From contig NZ_CP034444.1 of the NCBI RefSeq assembly GCF_003952385.1, positions 3,410,001 to 3,474,000 on the forward strand: a DNA stretch of 64,000 nt, read 5' to 3'. The position numbers and the translations under genes were made by a program. Below are positions 43,716 through 56,132 of the stretch, in pieces. This DNA is from Mesorhizobium sp. M1D.F.Ca.ET.043.01.1.1 (GTDB taxonomy: Bacteria > Pseudomonadota > Alphaproteobacteria > Rhizobiales > Rhizobiaceae). Positions within the stretch are counted from its first letter, which is position 1. The number at the start of each line of letters is the position of its first letter. The notes under the pieces are model-generated. The model worked only from the letters and a program-made list of their open reading frames with translations, was not told where the DNA came from and ran no database searches.

Positions 43716-44744
43716 ATGACTGGGAAACGGATCATGCTGGACGTCCTCAAGGGCGAGACGGTTTCACCGCCGCCGCTCTGGCTGATGCGTCAGGCAGGCC
43801 GCTATCTTCCGGAATACCGCGAGACACGTAAGCGGGCCGGATCCTTCCTCGATCTCTGCTACGATCCAGACCTCGCCGTCGAAGTGACGCTGCAGCCTAT
43901 CGAGCGTTTTGGCTTCGATGCCTCGATCCTGTTCTCCGACATCCTGGTCGTTCCCAACGCACTGGGCCGCGAGGTCCGCTTCGAAGAGGGGCGAGGACCG
44001 ATCCTGAAGCCGATTGCCGCGGCCGAGATTGCGGCGCTGGACGGCGAAACGTTTCACGTGAATCTCGAACCGGTCTACGAGACGGTCCGACGGCTGCGCG
44101 CCACGCTTCCCGACCAGACGACGCTGATCGGCTTCTGCGGCGCACCCTGGACGGTCGCGACCTATATGATTGCCGGCCACGGCACGCCGGACCAGGGGCC
44201 GGCGCGGCTCTTCGCCTATCGCGAGCCCGAGGCCTTGGGGCGGCTTCTGAAGATACTGGCCGATCACTCGGCCGCCTATCTCATCCGTCAGATCGAGGCC
44301 GGCGCCGATGTGGTGCAGATCTTCGATTCATGGTCGGGTGTTCTCGATGAGCCTTCCTTCGAGACGTTCTGCGTCGAACCGGTGGCGGAGATCGTCCGGC
44401 AGGTGAAGGCGGCGCACCCGGATGTTCCGGTGATCGGATTTCCGAAGGGCGCCGGCGAGCGCTATCGCGACTACAGGGAGAAGACAGGCATCACGGGCCT
44501 CGGCCTCGACTGGACCGTGCCGCTGTCGATGGCGAAGGAGTTGCAGGGCGAAGGCGCCGTGCAGGGCAATCTCGATCCGCTTCGCCTGGTCGCCGGCGGC
44601 AGGGCGCTGGCCGACGGCGTCGACGCCATCCTTCGCATGCTGGGCGACGGGCCGCTGATCTTCAATCTCGGCCATGGCATCACGCCGGAAACGCCGGTGG
44701 CGCATGTCGAGGCCATGGTGAAAATGGTGAGGAGCCACCGATGA
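43716..44744 (+). CDS. hemE: Uroporphyrinogen decarboxylase
   Basis: HemE decarboxylates uroporphyrinogen III to coproporphyrinogen III. The 342-residue product has [15 protein letters not shown] (near residue 22), LFSDILV with the catalytic Asp, and [13 protein letters not shown]. It overlaps hemJ by 4 bases. A weak parS-like sequence lies in the coding region at 44050. Confidence 0.96.
   Translation: MTGKRIMLDVLKGETVSPPPLWLMRQAGRYLPEYRETRKRAGSFLDLCYDPDLAVEVTLQPIERFGFDASILFSDILVVPNALGREVRFEEGRGPILKPIAAAEIAALDGETFHVNLEPVYETVRRLRATLPDQTTLIGFCGAPWTVATYMIAGHGTPDQGPARLFAYREPEALGRLLKILADHSAAYLIRQIEAGADVVQIFDSWSGVLDEPSFETFCVEPVAEIVRQVKAAHPDVPVIGFPKGAGERYRDYREKTGITGLGLDWTVPLSMAKELQGEGAVQGNLDPLRLVAGGRALADGVDAILRMLGDGPLIFNLGHGITPETPVAHVEAMVKMVRSHR
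44050..44065. promoter_or_regulatory. Weak parS-like site inside hemE
   Basis: CGTTTCACGTGAATCT keeps the TTCACGTGAA core of parS (TGTTTCACGTGAAACA) with three mismatches outside it. It lies about 350 bases from oriC. It could be a fifth ParB site or chance. Confidence 0.45.
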
Positions 44745-45277
44745 CCAGGACGAGTACCGAGAACAGCGCCGGCCAGGCGATGAAGCGCATGACGGTCGGC
44801 ATCGTCGTTCTCGTCGCGCTGACGGCGCTCCTCTATTTCGCGGCGCCCGACAGTTTCTATCCCTGGGCGAAGGCCATCCATGTCATTGCCGTCATCTCCT
44901 GGATGGCCGGCATGCTCTATCTGCCGCGGCTGTTCGTCTATCACGTCGATGCCGAGAAAGGCTCCGTGCAATCCGAGACGTTCAAGGTGATGGAGCGCCG
45001 GCTGCTGAGGGCGATCATCAATCCGGCGATGATCGTGACCTGGGTGTTCGGGCTGTGGCTCGCCTGGAAGGGGTTCGATTTTCAGGGTGGCTGGCTGCAC
45101 GCCAAGATCGCGGCGGTGCTTCTGCTTTCGGGGCTGCACGGCTATCTCGCCGGGGCGGTGCGGAAATTCGCCGAGGACAAGAACGAAAAGTCGGCCAGGC
45201 ACTGGCGGATCGTCAACGAAATCCCCACATTGCTGATGATCGCCATCGTCATCCTGGTCATTGTGAAGCCGTTCTGA
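44741..45277 (+). CDS. hemJ: Protoporphyrinogen oxidase HemJ
   Basis: The 178-residue polytopic membrane protein has the conserved heme-ligand His in [24 protein letters not shown] and an invariant Lys/Arg-rich loop. HemJ oxidises protoporphyrinogen IX. Its ATG overlaps the hemE stop, coupling two heme-pathway genes. Confidence 0.94.
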   Translation: MTRTSTENSAGQAMKRMTVGIVVLVALTALLYFAAPDSFYPWAKAIHVIAVISWMAGMLYLPRLFVYHVDAEKGSVQSETFKVMERRLLRAIINPAMIVTWVFGLWLAWKGFDFQGGWLHAKIAAVLLLSGLHGYLAGAVRKFAEDKNEKSARHWRIVNEIPTLLMIAIVILVIVKPF

Positions 45278-45444
45278 GGCTCGAACGACCCCGCAAAAGG
45301 CGGCTTGCTCTTTCAGACGACCGACGATAAAAGACGGGTCTTCCTTCCCGTCATGCGCCGCCCCTTTCTCGCTTTCGGCCGCGCCCGGCATTTGTCGCAT
45401 CCAGCCGATTTTTTTCTCCCCAAAGCCTGCCCAGAGTCCATCTA

Positions 45445-46710
<1,266 letters not shown>

Positions 46711-46774
46711 TTGGGCGACCCTCCCCCTTGTGGAGAGGGTCGATCCGCGCAGCGCTCCGCCTTCTCCCCTTGTG

Positions 46775-47912
46775 GGCCTGTTGCATAATTGGCTGGTTGT
46801 GATTCTCTGAGTTGGAACTCGGAGGGAATCGCGATGGCGGTGAAGCAAACGGGTCAGTTGAGCCTGGCGGGAGCATTTCTGGGCCAGAAGCTTGCTGGTG
46901 GATCCTCGCCGCTCGATCGGCTGTCCGGTCTGGTGAAGTGGTATCGCTTCGAGAAGCTGCTCAACCCGCTACGCGATGGCGGCCCGGGACGTGCGGCCTG
47001 GCCGCCATTGGTTCTGTTCAAAGCACTGCTGCTGCAATCGCTCTATGGGCTATCGGATCGCGACCTCGAGGAGGCGCTGGGCGACCGGCTGTCATTCCGG
47101 CGCTTTGTCGGGCTTGGCCTTGAGGAGAGCATTCCCGATCACACGGTGCTGTCGCGCTTCCGCAACCTGCTTGTCGGCGAGGGGCTGATGGAAAGGCTGT
47201 TTGGCGAACTGGACCGGCAGGTGGAGAAGGCCGGCGTGATCCTGAAGCGCGGCACGATGCTGGATGCGACGCTGATCGATGCGGTCTCGGCGCCGCCGAC
47301 AGCTGAGCGGCCCTCGAAGGATGCCGATGCCCGTCCCGTGCGGCGGGGCAAGGGCGGCTTTACCTTCGGCTACAAGGCCCATGTTGGGGTCGACGAGGGC
47401 TCTGGTCTGATCCGCACGGTGATCACCACGCCGGCCAACGTCAACGACACGGTAATGGCCGATCACTTGATCCGAGGCGACGAGAAGACGGTGTGGGCGG
47501 ATGCCGCCTATGACACGCATGCCCGGCGTGCTCGGCTCAAGGCCGAGGGCAGGAAGCCGCGCATTGCCCGCCGCCCCAATAAGCACCATTCGCTGCCCGA
47601 GCGGCTCAAGCGCTACAATCGCCTGATCGCACGACGGCGGGCGGCGGTGGAGACGACCTTCGCCACGCTCAAGAACCGCATGAAACTGACCACAATCCGC
47701 TATGTCGGACTGGCCAAGGCCGCAGCCCAGGTGACACTTGCCGCGATCGCTTTCAACATGCGCCGATGGGCGGCAATCACAGGATAGGTGCGTCCGGCAT
47801 CCAGCCTAAGGCCGCCCGCCACCATCAAACTCCACCCCAAAAGCCAAAAATGAGCGAGACCTCACGGCCAAACCGCCTCGCGGGTCTGTCCGCGCTAACT
47901 GCGCAACAGGCC
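46775..47912 (+). mobile_element. IS5-family insertion sequence, complete
   Basis: It is about 1138 bases. The left end GGCCTGTTGCATAATTGGC and the inverse of the right end GGCCTGTTGCGCAGTTAGC match at 15 of 19 positions. CCTTGTG flanks both ends (46768-46774 and 47913-47919); end ambiguity allows CCCTTGTGG, 9 bases. One intact transposase gene is present. Confidence 0.88.
46834..47787 (+). CDS. IS5-family transposase
   Basis: The 317-residue product starts MAVKQTGQLSLAGAF at ATG 46834 (GGAGGG upstream) and carries an N-terminal DUF772-like segment (LFKALLLQSLYGLSDRDLEEALGD) and a DDE domain: GTMLDATLIDA, WADAAYDT and ETTFATLKNR supply Asp, Asp and Glu. The gene is intact and may still be active. 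Confidence 0.93.
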   Translation: MAVKQTGQLSLAGAFLGQKLAGGSSPLDRLSGLVKWYRFEKLLNPLRDGGPGRAAWPPLVLFKALLLQSLYGLSDRDLEEALGDRLSFRRFVGLGLEESIPDHTVLSRFRNLLVGEGLMERLFGELDRQVEKAGVILKRGTMLDATLIDAVSAPPTAERPSKDADARPVRRGKGGFTFGYKAHVGVDEGSGLIRTVITTPANVNDTVMADHLIRGDEKTVWADAAYDTHARRARLKAEGRKPRIARRPNKHHSLPERLKRYNRLIARRRAAVETTFATLKNRMKLTTIRYVGLAKAAAQVTLAAIAFNMRRWAAITG

Positions 47913-48056
47913 CCTTGTGGGAGAAGGTGTCGCCAAAGGCGACGGATGAGGGGTGCTCCAGGGAACGCTGACGTCTCACTCCGCTGGAACACCCCTCATC
48001 CGTCTCGGCGCTCCGTGCCGATCCACCTTCTCCCACAAGGGGAGAAGGAGAACTCA

Positions 48057-50072
48057 CTATTGCCGCAACAGCTTCTCCAACTCGCGCGAATCCGTCACCG
48101 CCGGCAAGCACGCCTGGCCGCTGCAGAACCAGGCGCCCGGCCTGTCCGTCGGCGGCAGCACGCCGCCCGGCAGAAGCGGTCGATTCGCTTCCGTACCGAC
48201 CGCCACGACGATATCGATCCGGCGCGGATCCGGATTCCGATTCGCAGCCGGAACAAGGCTGGCAGATTCTCGGTCGTCGATGAGGATCAGCTTCAACGGC
48301 TCGAGCGCCAGGGCGCCGGCGTTGACGATGCCGGCCTGGCCGTAGGCCTGCTGCGCGGCGCGACCCATGGCATGTTCGGCCGTCGTCCAGGCTTTTTCCC
48401 AAAGATCGGGGTCGCCGGTGAGCGAAGATAGCCGCACCAGCGCTTCGACGATCTGGCTGGTGGCCGAAGGGATCGCCTCGTCGACATCGCCGCGGATGCG
48501 GATCGGGACGTCGCCGCTGTCGGATGCCGTGAGATAGTAGCCGGACTTTTCGCCGTCCTGATGCCAGCGGTCGAGCTCGGCGATGAAACGCTTGGCGTGG
48601 TCGGAATAGGCTGGATCCCCGGTAGCCTCGAACAGCGCGATTGCGGCATTGGTCATGGCGGCATAGTCGCTCGACAGCGCCGGAAACAGCTTCTTGTCGC
48701 CAAGCATGGAATGCGCCAGCCGGCCGTCCTTGCCGGCAGCGACGATATGGGCGAAGGCCTTCGCGGCAGCGTCGATCCAGTCAGCTCGTTCGAGCGAACG
48801 ACCTGCCTCCGCCAGCGCTGCGATCATCAGGCCGTTCCAGTCGGTGAGCGCCTTGCCGTCGCGTCCGGGCCTGACGCGCTTTTCCCGCGTGGCGAGCAGC
48901 TTCGCTTTCAGCGGGGCGATTTGATCGCGGTCAGCGACGCCCTGGCGCTGTTGAGCCTCGCCCTGGCGGATGATCGGCTTGCCTTCCCAGCCTGGCGGGG
49001 CGGCGAGCTCGAAATATTGGAAGAAAGCGGCCGGATCGCCGTCCAGCGCGGTTTCGACCTCGTCCCGACTCCAGGTGTAAAAGAGCCCCTCCTCGCCTTC
49101 GCTGTCGGCGTCGAGGCTGGCGGCGAAGGCGCCGCCTTCGACCCGCATTTCGCGCAGCAGCCAGGCGACGGTTTCTTCGATTCGTACCCGGAACAAGTCG
49201 TTGCCGGTGGCGGCATAGGCCCAGTTGCACATACGGACGAGCTGGGCGTTGTCGTAAAGCATCTTCTCGAAATGCGGCACCAGCCATTCGGCGTCGGTCG
49301 AATAGCGGCTGAGGCCGCCGCCGACATGATCGTAGATGCCGCCGGCAAGCATCTTTTCCAGGCTGGTGAGCACCGCGTCGCGATGGGTGGTCCGGCCGTC
49401 GCGCAGCCAGGACAGCCAGAGGGTCTGCATGAAGGGCGCATTGGGGAATTTCGGCGCGCCGCGCAAGCCGCCGAGGTCGCGGTCGATCATGCCGTCGAGG
49501 CGGGCGGCAAGATCGGCAAGCGTGTCGCGGTCGAGCACCGCCTTGCCTTTCGCCCCGGCCAACCGCTGCTCGACATGGACGGTCAGGCCATCGGCGCTTT
49601 CGGCGAGGCTTTGCTGCTTTTCGCGCCAGGCCTTGTCGACCGCTTCCAGCACCTGGACGAATCCCGGCCGGCCATAGCGCGCCTCGCGCGGAAAATAGGT
49701 GCCGCCCCAGAAGGGCTTGCCGTCGGGCGTCAGGAACATGGTCAGTGGCCAGCCGCCCTGCTCGCCCATGGCATGGAGCGCTGCCATATAGATCTGGTCG
49801 ATGTCCGGACGCTCCTCGCGATCGACCTTGATATTGACGAAGAGCCGGTTCATGACGGCGGCGACGGCGTCGTTCTCGAAGCTTTCATGCGCCATGACAT
49901 GGCACCAATGGCAGGCGGCATAGCCGATGGAGAGCAGAATCGGGCGCCCGTGTTCCCTGGCTTCGGCAAGGGCGTCCGGCGACCAGGCTCGCCAGTGCAC
50001 GGGATTGTCGCTGTGCTGCTGCAGATAGGGGCTCGCCTCTTCGGCAAGCAGGTTTCGCGCGGGCAGGGTCAC
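48057..50072 (-). CDS. DUF255 thioredoxin-fold protein (YyaL/SPATA20-like)
   Basis: The 671-residue product has an N-terminal thioredoxin-like domain with CHWCHVMAHESF (CxxC) and FVNIKVDREERPDID, then an (alpha/alpha)6-barrel-like region. The role is unclear. GTG 50072 gives the family start MTLPARNLLAEEASPYL; the frame stays open through the antisense of trmE to 51554, which is not coding. It is divergent from trmE (108-base gap). Confidence 0.92.
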   Translation of the reverse strand: MTLPARNLLAEEASPYLQQHSDNPVHWRAWSPDALAEAREHGRPILLSIGYAACHWCHVMAHESFENDAVAAVMNRLFVNIKVDREERPDIDQIYMAALHAMGEQGGWPLTMFLTPDGKPFWGGTYFPREARYGRPGFVQVLEAVDKAWREKQQSLAESADGLTVHVEQRLAGAKGKAVLDRDTLADLAARLDGMIDRDLGGLRGAPKFPNAPFMQTLWLSWLRDGRTTHRDAVLTSLEKMLAGGIYDHVGGGLSRYSTDAEWLVPHFEKMLYDNAQLVRMCNWAYAATGNDLFRVRIEETVAWLLREMRVEGGAFAASLDADSEGEEGLFYTWSRDEVETALDGDPAAFFQYFELAAPPGWEGKPIIRQGEAQQRQGVADRDQIAPLKAKLLATREKRVRPGRDGKALTDWNGLMIAALAEAGRSLERADWIDAAAKAFAHIVAAGKDGRLAHSMLGDKKLFPALSSDYAAMTNAAIALFEATGDPAYSDHAKRFIAELDRWHQDGEKSGYYLTASDSGDVPIRIRGDVDEAIPSATSQIVEALVRLSSLTGDPDLWEKAWTTAEHAMGRAAQQAYGQAGIVNAGALALEPLKLILIDDRESASLVPAANRNPDPRRIDIVVAVGTEANRPLLPGGVLPPTDRPGAWFCSGQACLPAVTDSRELEKLLRQ

Positions 50073-50180
50073 GATGGGCGGCTCGGTTCGTTGATGGCAA
50101 CGCAATTCCGCGAAAGCCGCGGCTTCCGTGCGGAACGGCGCGTGAAGAAGATACCTAGGGTGGTTCGGCAGGTCGGGCAA

Positions 50181-51494
50181 ATGGTAACTTCGAAGGATAC
50201 GATCGCGGCGCTGTCGAGTGGCCGCTTGCCCGCCGGCATCGCCGTGGTCCGCGTCTCCGGCCCCAAGACTCGATTCGTGGTCGAAACGATCGCCGGCGGC
50301 ACGGTTAAGGATCGGTTTACCACGTTGCGCAAGCTGAAGGCGCCTGACGGTTCGGTCATCGACCACGGGCTCGTCCTGTTCTTTCCGGGGCCCGGCAGCT
50401 TCACCGGCGAGGACGTTGCCGAGTTCCATGTCCACGGCAGCCGCGCCGTCGCCGCGAAAATGCTGGAGACGATCACCGGCTTCGAGGGCGTCAGACATGC
50501 CGAGCCCGGCGAATTCACCCGCCGCGCATTCCTTAACGGCAAACTCGATCTGGTCGAGACGGAGGCATTGGCCGACCTCGTCAACGCCGAGACCGAGGCC
50601 CAGCGCCGCTTCGCCGTGCGCAATGCCGAGGGAGCGCAGAGCGCGCTCTATTCGAGCTGGCGCCGACGGCTGATCCAGGCGCGGGCGATGATCGAAGCCG
50701 AGATCGACTTCGCCGACGAAGAGGACGTGCCAGGTTCCGTGTCCGACGCGGTCTGGGCCGACGTGGCAAGAATGATCCATGAGATCGGACACCACATCCG
50801 GGGATTCAAAGCCGCCGAGGTCATTCGCGATGGATTCGAAGTGGTTATTCTCGGGGCGCCGAATGCCGGCAAGTCCAGCCTGTTCAATGCGCTGGCCCGA
50901 CGCGAGGCTGCGATCGTCACGGACGAACCGGGAACGACCCGCGACCTGCTTGAAGTGGTGCTTGATCTCAACGGGATGATGGTCCGGGTGGTCGACACGG
51001 CTGGGCTGCGCGATGGCAGCGGCAAGGTTGAAGCGATCGGGATTGAAAGAGCGCGCGCCCGGGCCCGTGAAGCGAACCTTGTCTTGTTGCTGGAAGACAT
51101 TGCCGACCCGCTGGCGGTGGGCGCAGTTCCCGGCGATATTCCTTCGCTGAGGATAGGCACGAAGGTCGATCTCGGCGCAGCGCCGTCGCATGAGTATGAC
51201 CTGGTGATTTCCTCGACGACCGGAACCGGCCTTTCGGATTTGCTGGACGAGATCGCACGGCGCGCGGCGTCGGCAATCGGAGACACCGGAGACGTTCTGC
51301 CGTCCAGGCTGAGGCATGTCGAATTGCTGGCCGAAGCTCAGGATTTCCTCTCGGCTGCCGTAGTGGGATTGAGCCAGGAGTTGCGGGCGGAGGAATTGCG
51401 GCTGGCAAGCGAGCGGCTCGGGCGGATCGTCGGCGCGGTCGATGTCGAGGACATGCTCGACGTCATCTTCTCGCAGTTCTGCATCGGTAAGTGA
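50181..51494 (+). CDS. mnmE: tRNA-5-carboxymethylaminomethyl-uridine GTPase MnmE (TrmE)
   Basis: With MnmG it modifies U34 of tRNA. The 437-residue product has an N-terminal folate-binding domain, a G domain from about 215 (GAPNAGKSSLFN near 226, DEPGTTRD, DTAGLRD) and the diagnostic C-terminal FCIGK with the catalytic Cys. It is the first gene of the trmE-gidA-gidB-parAB region. Confidence 0.96.
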   Translation: MVTSKDTIAALSSGRLPAGIAVVRVSGPKTRFVVETIAGGTVKDRFTTLRKLKAPDGSVIDHGLVLFFPGPGSFTGEDVAEFHVHGSRAVAAKMLETITGFEGVRHAEPGEFTRRAFLNGKLDLVETEALADLVNAETEAQRRFAVRNAEGAQSALYSSWRRRLIQARAMIEAEIDFADEEDVPGSVSDAVWADVARMIHEIGHHIRGFKAAEVIRDGFEVVILGAPNAGKSSLFNALARREAAIVTDEPGTTRDLLEVVLDLNGMMVRVVDTAGLRDGSGKVEAIGIERARARAREANLVLLLEDIADPLAVGAVPGDIPSLRIGTKVDLGAAPSHEYDLVISSTTGTGLSDLLDEIARRAASAIGDTGDVLPSRLRHVELLAEAQDFLSAAVVGLSQELRAEELRLASERLGRIVGAVDVEDMLDVIFSQFCIGK

Positions 51495-51585
51495 TTCACG
51501 TGAAACAGCGATGCGCGATCGGGCGGGCGATTGACTCACGTGAAACATTCGCAAGAGGTATCGGACAGATGTTTCACGTGAAACG
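51492..51585. promoter_or_regulatory. parS: Cluster of three parS sites between mnmE and mnmG
   Basis: TGATTCACGTGAAACA (51492-51507), TGACTCACGTGAAACA (51532-51547) and TGTTTCACGTGAAACG (51570-51585) match parS TGTTTCACGTGAAACA with one, two and one mismatches. The first overlaps the trmE stop codon. Spacing is 40 and 38 bases. ParB is encoded 3.5 kb downstream. Confidence 0.92.
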
Positions 51586-51660
51586 AGTCCGGGCTTCGTC
51601 CTTGACAGCGAAGGCCGTCGGGGACATGTGTCAACCGATCTCTGAAAGCGGATTCTCGAA

Positions 51661-53535
51661 ATGACCGATCACTATGATGTGGTGGTGGTGGGCGGCGGCC
51701 ATGCCGGATGCGAGGCGGCCAGCGCTGCCGCGCGCGCCGGCGCCAGGACCGCGCTGGTGACGCTGCGTTTCGACACGATCGGTGTCATGTCCTGCAACCC
51801 GGCGATCGGCGGCCTGGGCAAAGGCCATCTGGTGCGCGAGATCGATGCCATGGACGGATTGATGGGGCGCATTGCGGATGCCGCCGGCATCCAGTTCCGT
51901 TTGCTCAATCGCCGCAAGGGCCCGGCTGTGCGCGGACCGCGCGCCCAGGCTGACCGCAAGCTCTATCGCCTCGCCATGCAGGCTGCGATCCGCGAGCAGG
52001 CCAATCTCGACGTGGTCGAGGGCGAGGTGCTCGATCTGGAGATCGAGCACGGCCGGATCGCGGCCGTGCTGGTCTCCGGCGACCGGCGCCTCGCTTGCGG
52101 CGCCGTCGTGCTGACCACCGGCACGTTCCTGCGCGGGCTGATCCATATCGGCGAGAAGAAGATCGTCGCCGGCCGCATGAACGAGCAGGCAAGCCACGGG
52201 CTTTCCGCGACGATGGCTCGTGCAGGCTTCAAGCTCGGACGGCTGAAGACCGGGACGCCCCCTCGCCTCGACGGCCGCACGATCGACTGGGCGTCGCTGG
52301 AGAGCCAGGCGGCGGACGAGGACCCGGTGCCGTTCTCGCTGATGACCGACCGCATCGCCAACCCGCAGATCCATTGCGGCATCACCCGCACCTCGACGGC
52401 GACGCATGAGCTGATTCGCCTCAATCTTGGCCGTTCGGCGATGTATTCCGGCTCGATCGAAGGTGTCGGCCCGCGCTACTGCCCTTCGATCGAGGACAAG
52501 ATCGTGAAGTTCGGCGATCGCGAAGGCCACCAGATCTTCCTCGAGCCGGAAGGCCTCGACGACGACACCGTCTATCCGAACGGCATTTCGACCTCCCTGC
52601 CGGAAGACGTGCAGCTCGACATACTGAAGACGATCCCCGGCTTGGAAAAGGCGACGATGCTGCAGCCCGGCTACGCGATCGAATACGACCATGTCGATCC
52701 GCGCGAGCTCAAGACAACGCTGGAGACGAAGCGCGTCGAGGGCCTGTTCCTGGCCGGGCAGATCAACGGCACCACCGGCTATGAAGAGGCCGGGGCGCAA
52801 GGCCTGCTCGCCGGCATCAATGCAGCGCGCAAGGCGTCGGGCGGCGAGCCGGTCGTGCTCAGCCGCACCGAAGCCTATATCGGCGTAATGGTCGACGACC
52901 TGACCAGCCGCGGCATCGCCGAGCCCTATCGCATGTTCACCTCGCGGGCCGAGTTCCGGCTTTCGCTGCGCGCCGACAATGCCGATGAGCGGCTGACGCC
53001 GCTGGCCGGCCGGCTCGGGATTGCCTCGTCGGAGCGCATGCAGCGATTCGACGGCATGGCGAGCAAGCTCGACCATGCGCGTGCGCTGGCAAAGTCGATT
53101 ACATTCACGCCGAACGAAGCGGCGCGGCATGGGCTGGAGATCAACAAGGACGGGGTGCGTCGCTCGGCCTACGAGCTGCTCGCGCATCCGGGCGTCGACA
53201 TGGCCTGGGTGAGCCGTGTCGAGCCGCGTTTCGCCGCTCTTGACGCGAAGACGGCCGAGCGGCTGGAGACGGAAGCGAAATATGCCGTCTATCTCGAACG
53301 GCAGCAGGCCGACGTCGCGCAGATCAGGCATGAAGAGTCGCGGCTCATTCCGGAGAGCATCGACTTCTCCGAGGTGCCGGGCCTTTCCAACGAGCTGAAG
53401 CAGAAGATGAAGATGCGGCAGCCGCGCTCGATCGCCGACGCGCAGCGCATGGAAGGCATGACACCGGCGGCGCTGGCGATCATCGTCGCCCATGTCCGCA
53501 ATGCCGAGCTCGCTGCGCGAAGGTCGGTGGCGTGA
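51661..53535 (+). CDS. mnmG: tRNA uridine modification enzyme MnmG (GidA)
   Basis: The 624-residue FAD enzyme has [14 protein letters not shown] at the N-terminus, [41 protein letters not shown] and the GidA C-terminal helical domain. With MnmE it forms the cmnm5 modification at U34. It overlaps gidB by 4 bases. Confidence 0.97.
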   Translation: MTDHYDVVVVGGGHAGCEAASAAARAGARTALVTLRFDTIGVMSCNPAIGGLGKGHLVREIDAMDGLMGRIADAAGIQFRLLNRRKGPAVRGPRAQADRKLYRLAMQAAIREQANLDVVEGEVLDLEIEHGRIAAVLVSGDRRLACGAVVLTTGTFLRGLIHIGEKKIVAGRMNEQASHGLSATMARAGFKLGRLKTGTPPRLDGRTIDWASLESQAADEDPVPFSLMTDRIANPQIHCGITRTSTATHELIRLNLGRSAMYSGSIEGVGPRYCPSIEDKIVKFGDREGHQIFLEPEGLDDDTVYPNGISTSLPEDVQLDILKTIPGLEKATMLQPGYAIEYDHVDPRELKTTLETKRVEGLFLAGQINGTTGYEEAGAQGLLAGINAARKASGGEPVVLSRTEAYIGVMVDDLTSRGIAEPYRMFTSRAEFRLSLRADNADERLTPLAGRLGIASSERMQRFDGMASKLDHARALAKSITFTPNEAARHGLEINKDGVRRSAYELLAHPGVDMAWVSRVEPRFAALDAKTAERLETEAKYAVYLERQQADVAQIRHEESRLIPESIDFSEVPGLSNELKQKMKMRQPRSIADAQRMEGMTPAALAIIVAHVRNAELAARRSVA

Positions 53536-54173
53536 GCGCCGATGCCTGGGCGGAGCTGCAGAAAGCGGCAGGTCCGGTTTCACGTGAAACATTCGAACGC
53601 CTGCAAGCCTTCGAGCAGCTCTTCCTGAAATGGAACCGCAGCATCAATCTGGCGGCGCCGTCGACACTGGACGATGTCTGGCGCCGCCACATCCTGGACA
53701 GCGCGCAGCTTGCCCGAATCGCACCCGCGGCAATGCGCTGGGTCGATCTCGGCTCGGGCGGCGGCTTTCCCGGACTGGTGCTCGGTTTCCTGCTTGCCGA
53801 GCGTCCGGGCGCCGCGATCGATCTGGTCGAGAGCAACCGCAAGAAAGCATCGTTCCTGCAATCCGTCATCGGCCAGTTCGACCTGCCGGCGCGCGTCCTG
53901 GCCAAGCGAATCGATGACAGCTATCCCCTTGTTTCCGCACCGGAAATCGTGACGGCGCGGGCATTGGCGGCACTTCCGGACCTGCTTGATCTGTCGGCGC
54001 CATGGTTGACCAACGGGGCGCGCGGGCTTTTCCACAAAGGCCGGGATTACCGGGCCGAAGTGGAAGAAAGCGCTCACCGCTGGGCCTTCGATCTGGTAGA
54101 ACATCCAAGCATGACCGACCCTCACGGCGTCATCCTGGAAATCACCGATTTGCGCCCGGCGACCCCGCAATGA
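53532..54173 (+). CDS. rsmG: 16S rRNA 7-methylguanosine methyltransferase RsmG (GidB)
   Basis: The 213-residue SAM methyltransferase for G527 of 16S rRNA has the motif [16 protein letters not shown] near residue 70 and [10 protein letters not shown]. Its codons 15-20 (VSRETF) contain a parS site. Starts and stops overlap mnmG and parA by 4 bases each. Confidence 0.95.
   Translation: MSADAWAELQKAAGPVSRETFERLQAFEQLFLKWNRSINLAAPSTLDDVWRRHILDSAQLARIAPAAMRWVDLGSGGGFPGLVLGFLLAERPGAAIDLVESNRKKASFLQSVIGQFDLPARVLAKRIDDSYPLVSAPEIVTARALAALPDLLDLSAPWLTNGARGLFHKGRDYRAEVEESAHRWAFDLVEHPSMTDPHGVILEITDLRPATPQ
53576..53591. promoter_or_regulatory. parS: parS site inside rsmG coding sequence
   Basis: GGTTTCACGTGAAACA has a single mismatch to parS. 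It encodes VSRETF of RsmG; the same segment carries a parS in Bacillus and other bacteria, an old conserved arrangement. Confidence 0.9.
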
Positions 54174-54988
54174 ATTACTGGCATAAACCCATGAAAACTG
54201 GACCGCGTATCATCACCGTCGCCAACCAGAAGGGCGGCGTCGGCAAGACCACCACGGCCATCAACCTGGCCACGGCGCTGGCGGCGATCGGCGAGCGGGT
54301 GCTGATCGTCGATCTCGATCCGCAGGGCAATGCCAGCACCGGGCTGGGCATCGACCGCAAGGACCGCACCGTATCGTCCTACGATGTGCTAACCGGCGAG
54401 CTCGAGCTGGAAGCGGCCGCGGTACCGACGGCGGTGCCGGGCTTGTCCATCGTTCCTTCGACGCTCGACCTGCTCGGCATCGAAATGGAGATCGCCTCGG
54501 CGCCGGACCGGGTGCTGAGGCTGCGCAACGCGCTGCGTGCGGCGGCCGAGCGTTCGGCGCCGTTCGGCTACGTGCTGATCGACTGCCCGCCCTCGCTCAA
54601 TCTTTTGACCTTGAATTCAATGGCGGCAGCCGATTCCGTTCTGGTGCCGCTGCAATGCGAGTTCTTCGCGCTCGAAGGTCTAAGCCAGCTCCTCGAAACG
54701 GTCGAGCAGGTGCGCGGAACGATCAATCCGGATCTCACCATCCAGGGCATCGTGCTCACCATGTATGACGGGCGCAACAACCTCGCCAACCAGGTGGTGC
54801 AGGACGTGCGCACCCATATGGGCGACAAGGTCTATGAGACGATCATCCCGCGCAACGTGCGCGTCTCCGAAGCGCCGTCCTACGGCAAGCCGGCGATCCT
54901 CTACGATCTCAAATGCTCTGGCAGCCAGGCTTACCTGCAGCTCGCCTCGGAAGTGATCCGCCGCGAGCGCAAGCTGCGCGCGGCCTGA
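54170..54988 (+). CDS. parA: Chromosome-partitioning ATPase ParA
   Basis: The 272-residue product has the deviant Walker [13 protein letters not shown] (near residue 19), [11 protein letters not shown] and [16 protein letters not shown] 54170 overlaps the rsmG stop; ATG 54191 is also possible. It moves ParB-parS complexes to the pole. Confidence 0.96.
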   Translation: MNYWHKPMKTGPRIITVANQKGGVGKTTTAINLATALAAIGERVLIVDLDPQGNASTGLGIDRKDRTVSSYDVLTGELELEAAAVPTAVPGLSIVPSTLDLLGIEMEIASAPDRVLRLRNALRAAAERSAPFGYVLIDCPPSLNLLTLNSMAAADSVLVPLQCEFFALEGLSQLLETVEQVRGTINPDLTIQGIVLTMYDGRNNLANQVVQDVRTHMGDKVYETIIPRNVRVSEAPSYGKPAILYDLKCSGSQAYLQLASEVIRRERKLRAA

Positions 54989-55055
54989 GCCGCAGGACAG
55001 GCCAAATTCCATTAACGAATAGCCGATTCGATTCCGTAACGATCTGGACAGGGTA

Positions 55056-55946
<891 letters not shown>

Positions 55947-56132
55947 GTTGCTGACGCGCAACGAATTAGCCGGCTAATGAAAGTTCCGGTTTAAGACTGG
56001 ATATGCCTGATATATCGGTGATAGACGCGGGGAGGGCGGGCGATGTGCCGGCCCTTTTTCCATGGCGATTGGCAATCGGCGAGGAGCTGCAAATCTCCCC
56101 TCTGAGAAGGGTACGCTGTCTCGCCAACGCAT

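Larger units (their letters stand above)
46717..48054. repeat. CCCTCCCC/CTTCTCCC-type intergenic palindrome split by the IS
   Basis: Left piece 46717-46774 and right piece 47920-48054 rejoin when the IS and one copy of its target duplication are removed: CTTCTCCCCTTGTGG-GAGAAGG. The right piece contains a further long inverted repeat (GAGGGGTG...CACCCCTC, CCTTCTCCC...GGGAGAAGG). It lies between rho and the DUF255 gene, which converge. Confidence 0.7.

Noticed and set aside
50073..51554. Minus-strand frame that would extend the DUF255 protein to about 1165 residues
   Set aside because: The extension lies entirely antisense to trmE, whose motifs are intact; the DUF255 family start matches GTG 50072.
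51631..53592. 653-residue minus-strand frame
   Set aside because: It is antisense to mnmG, no recognisable domain, composition of a shadow frame.
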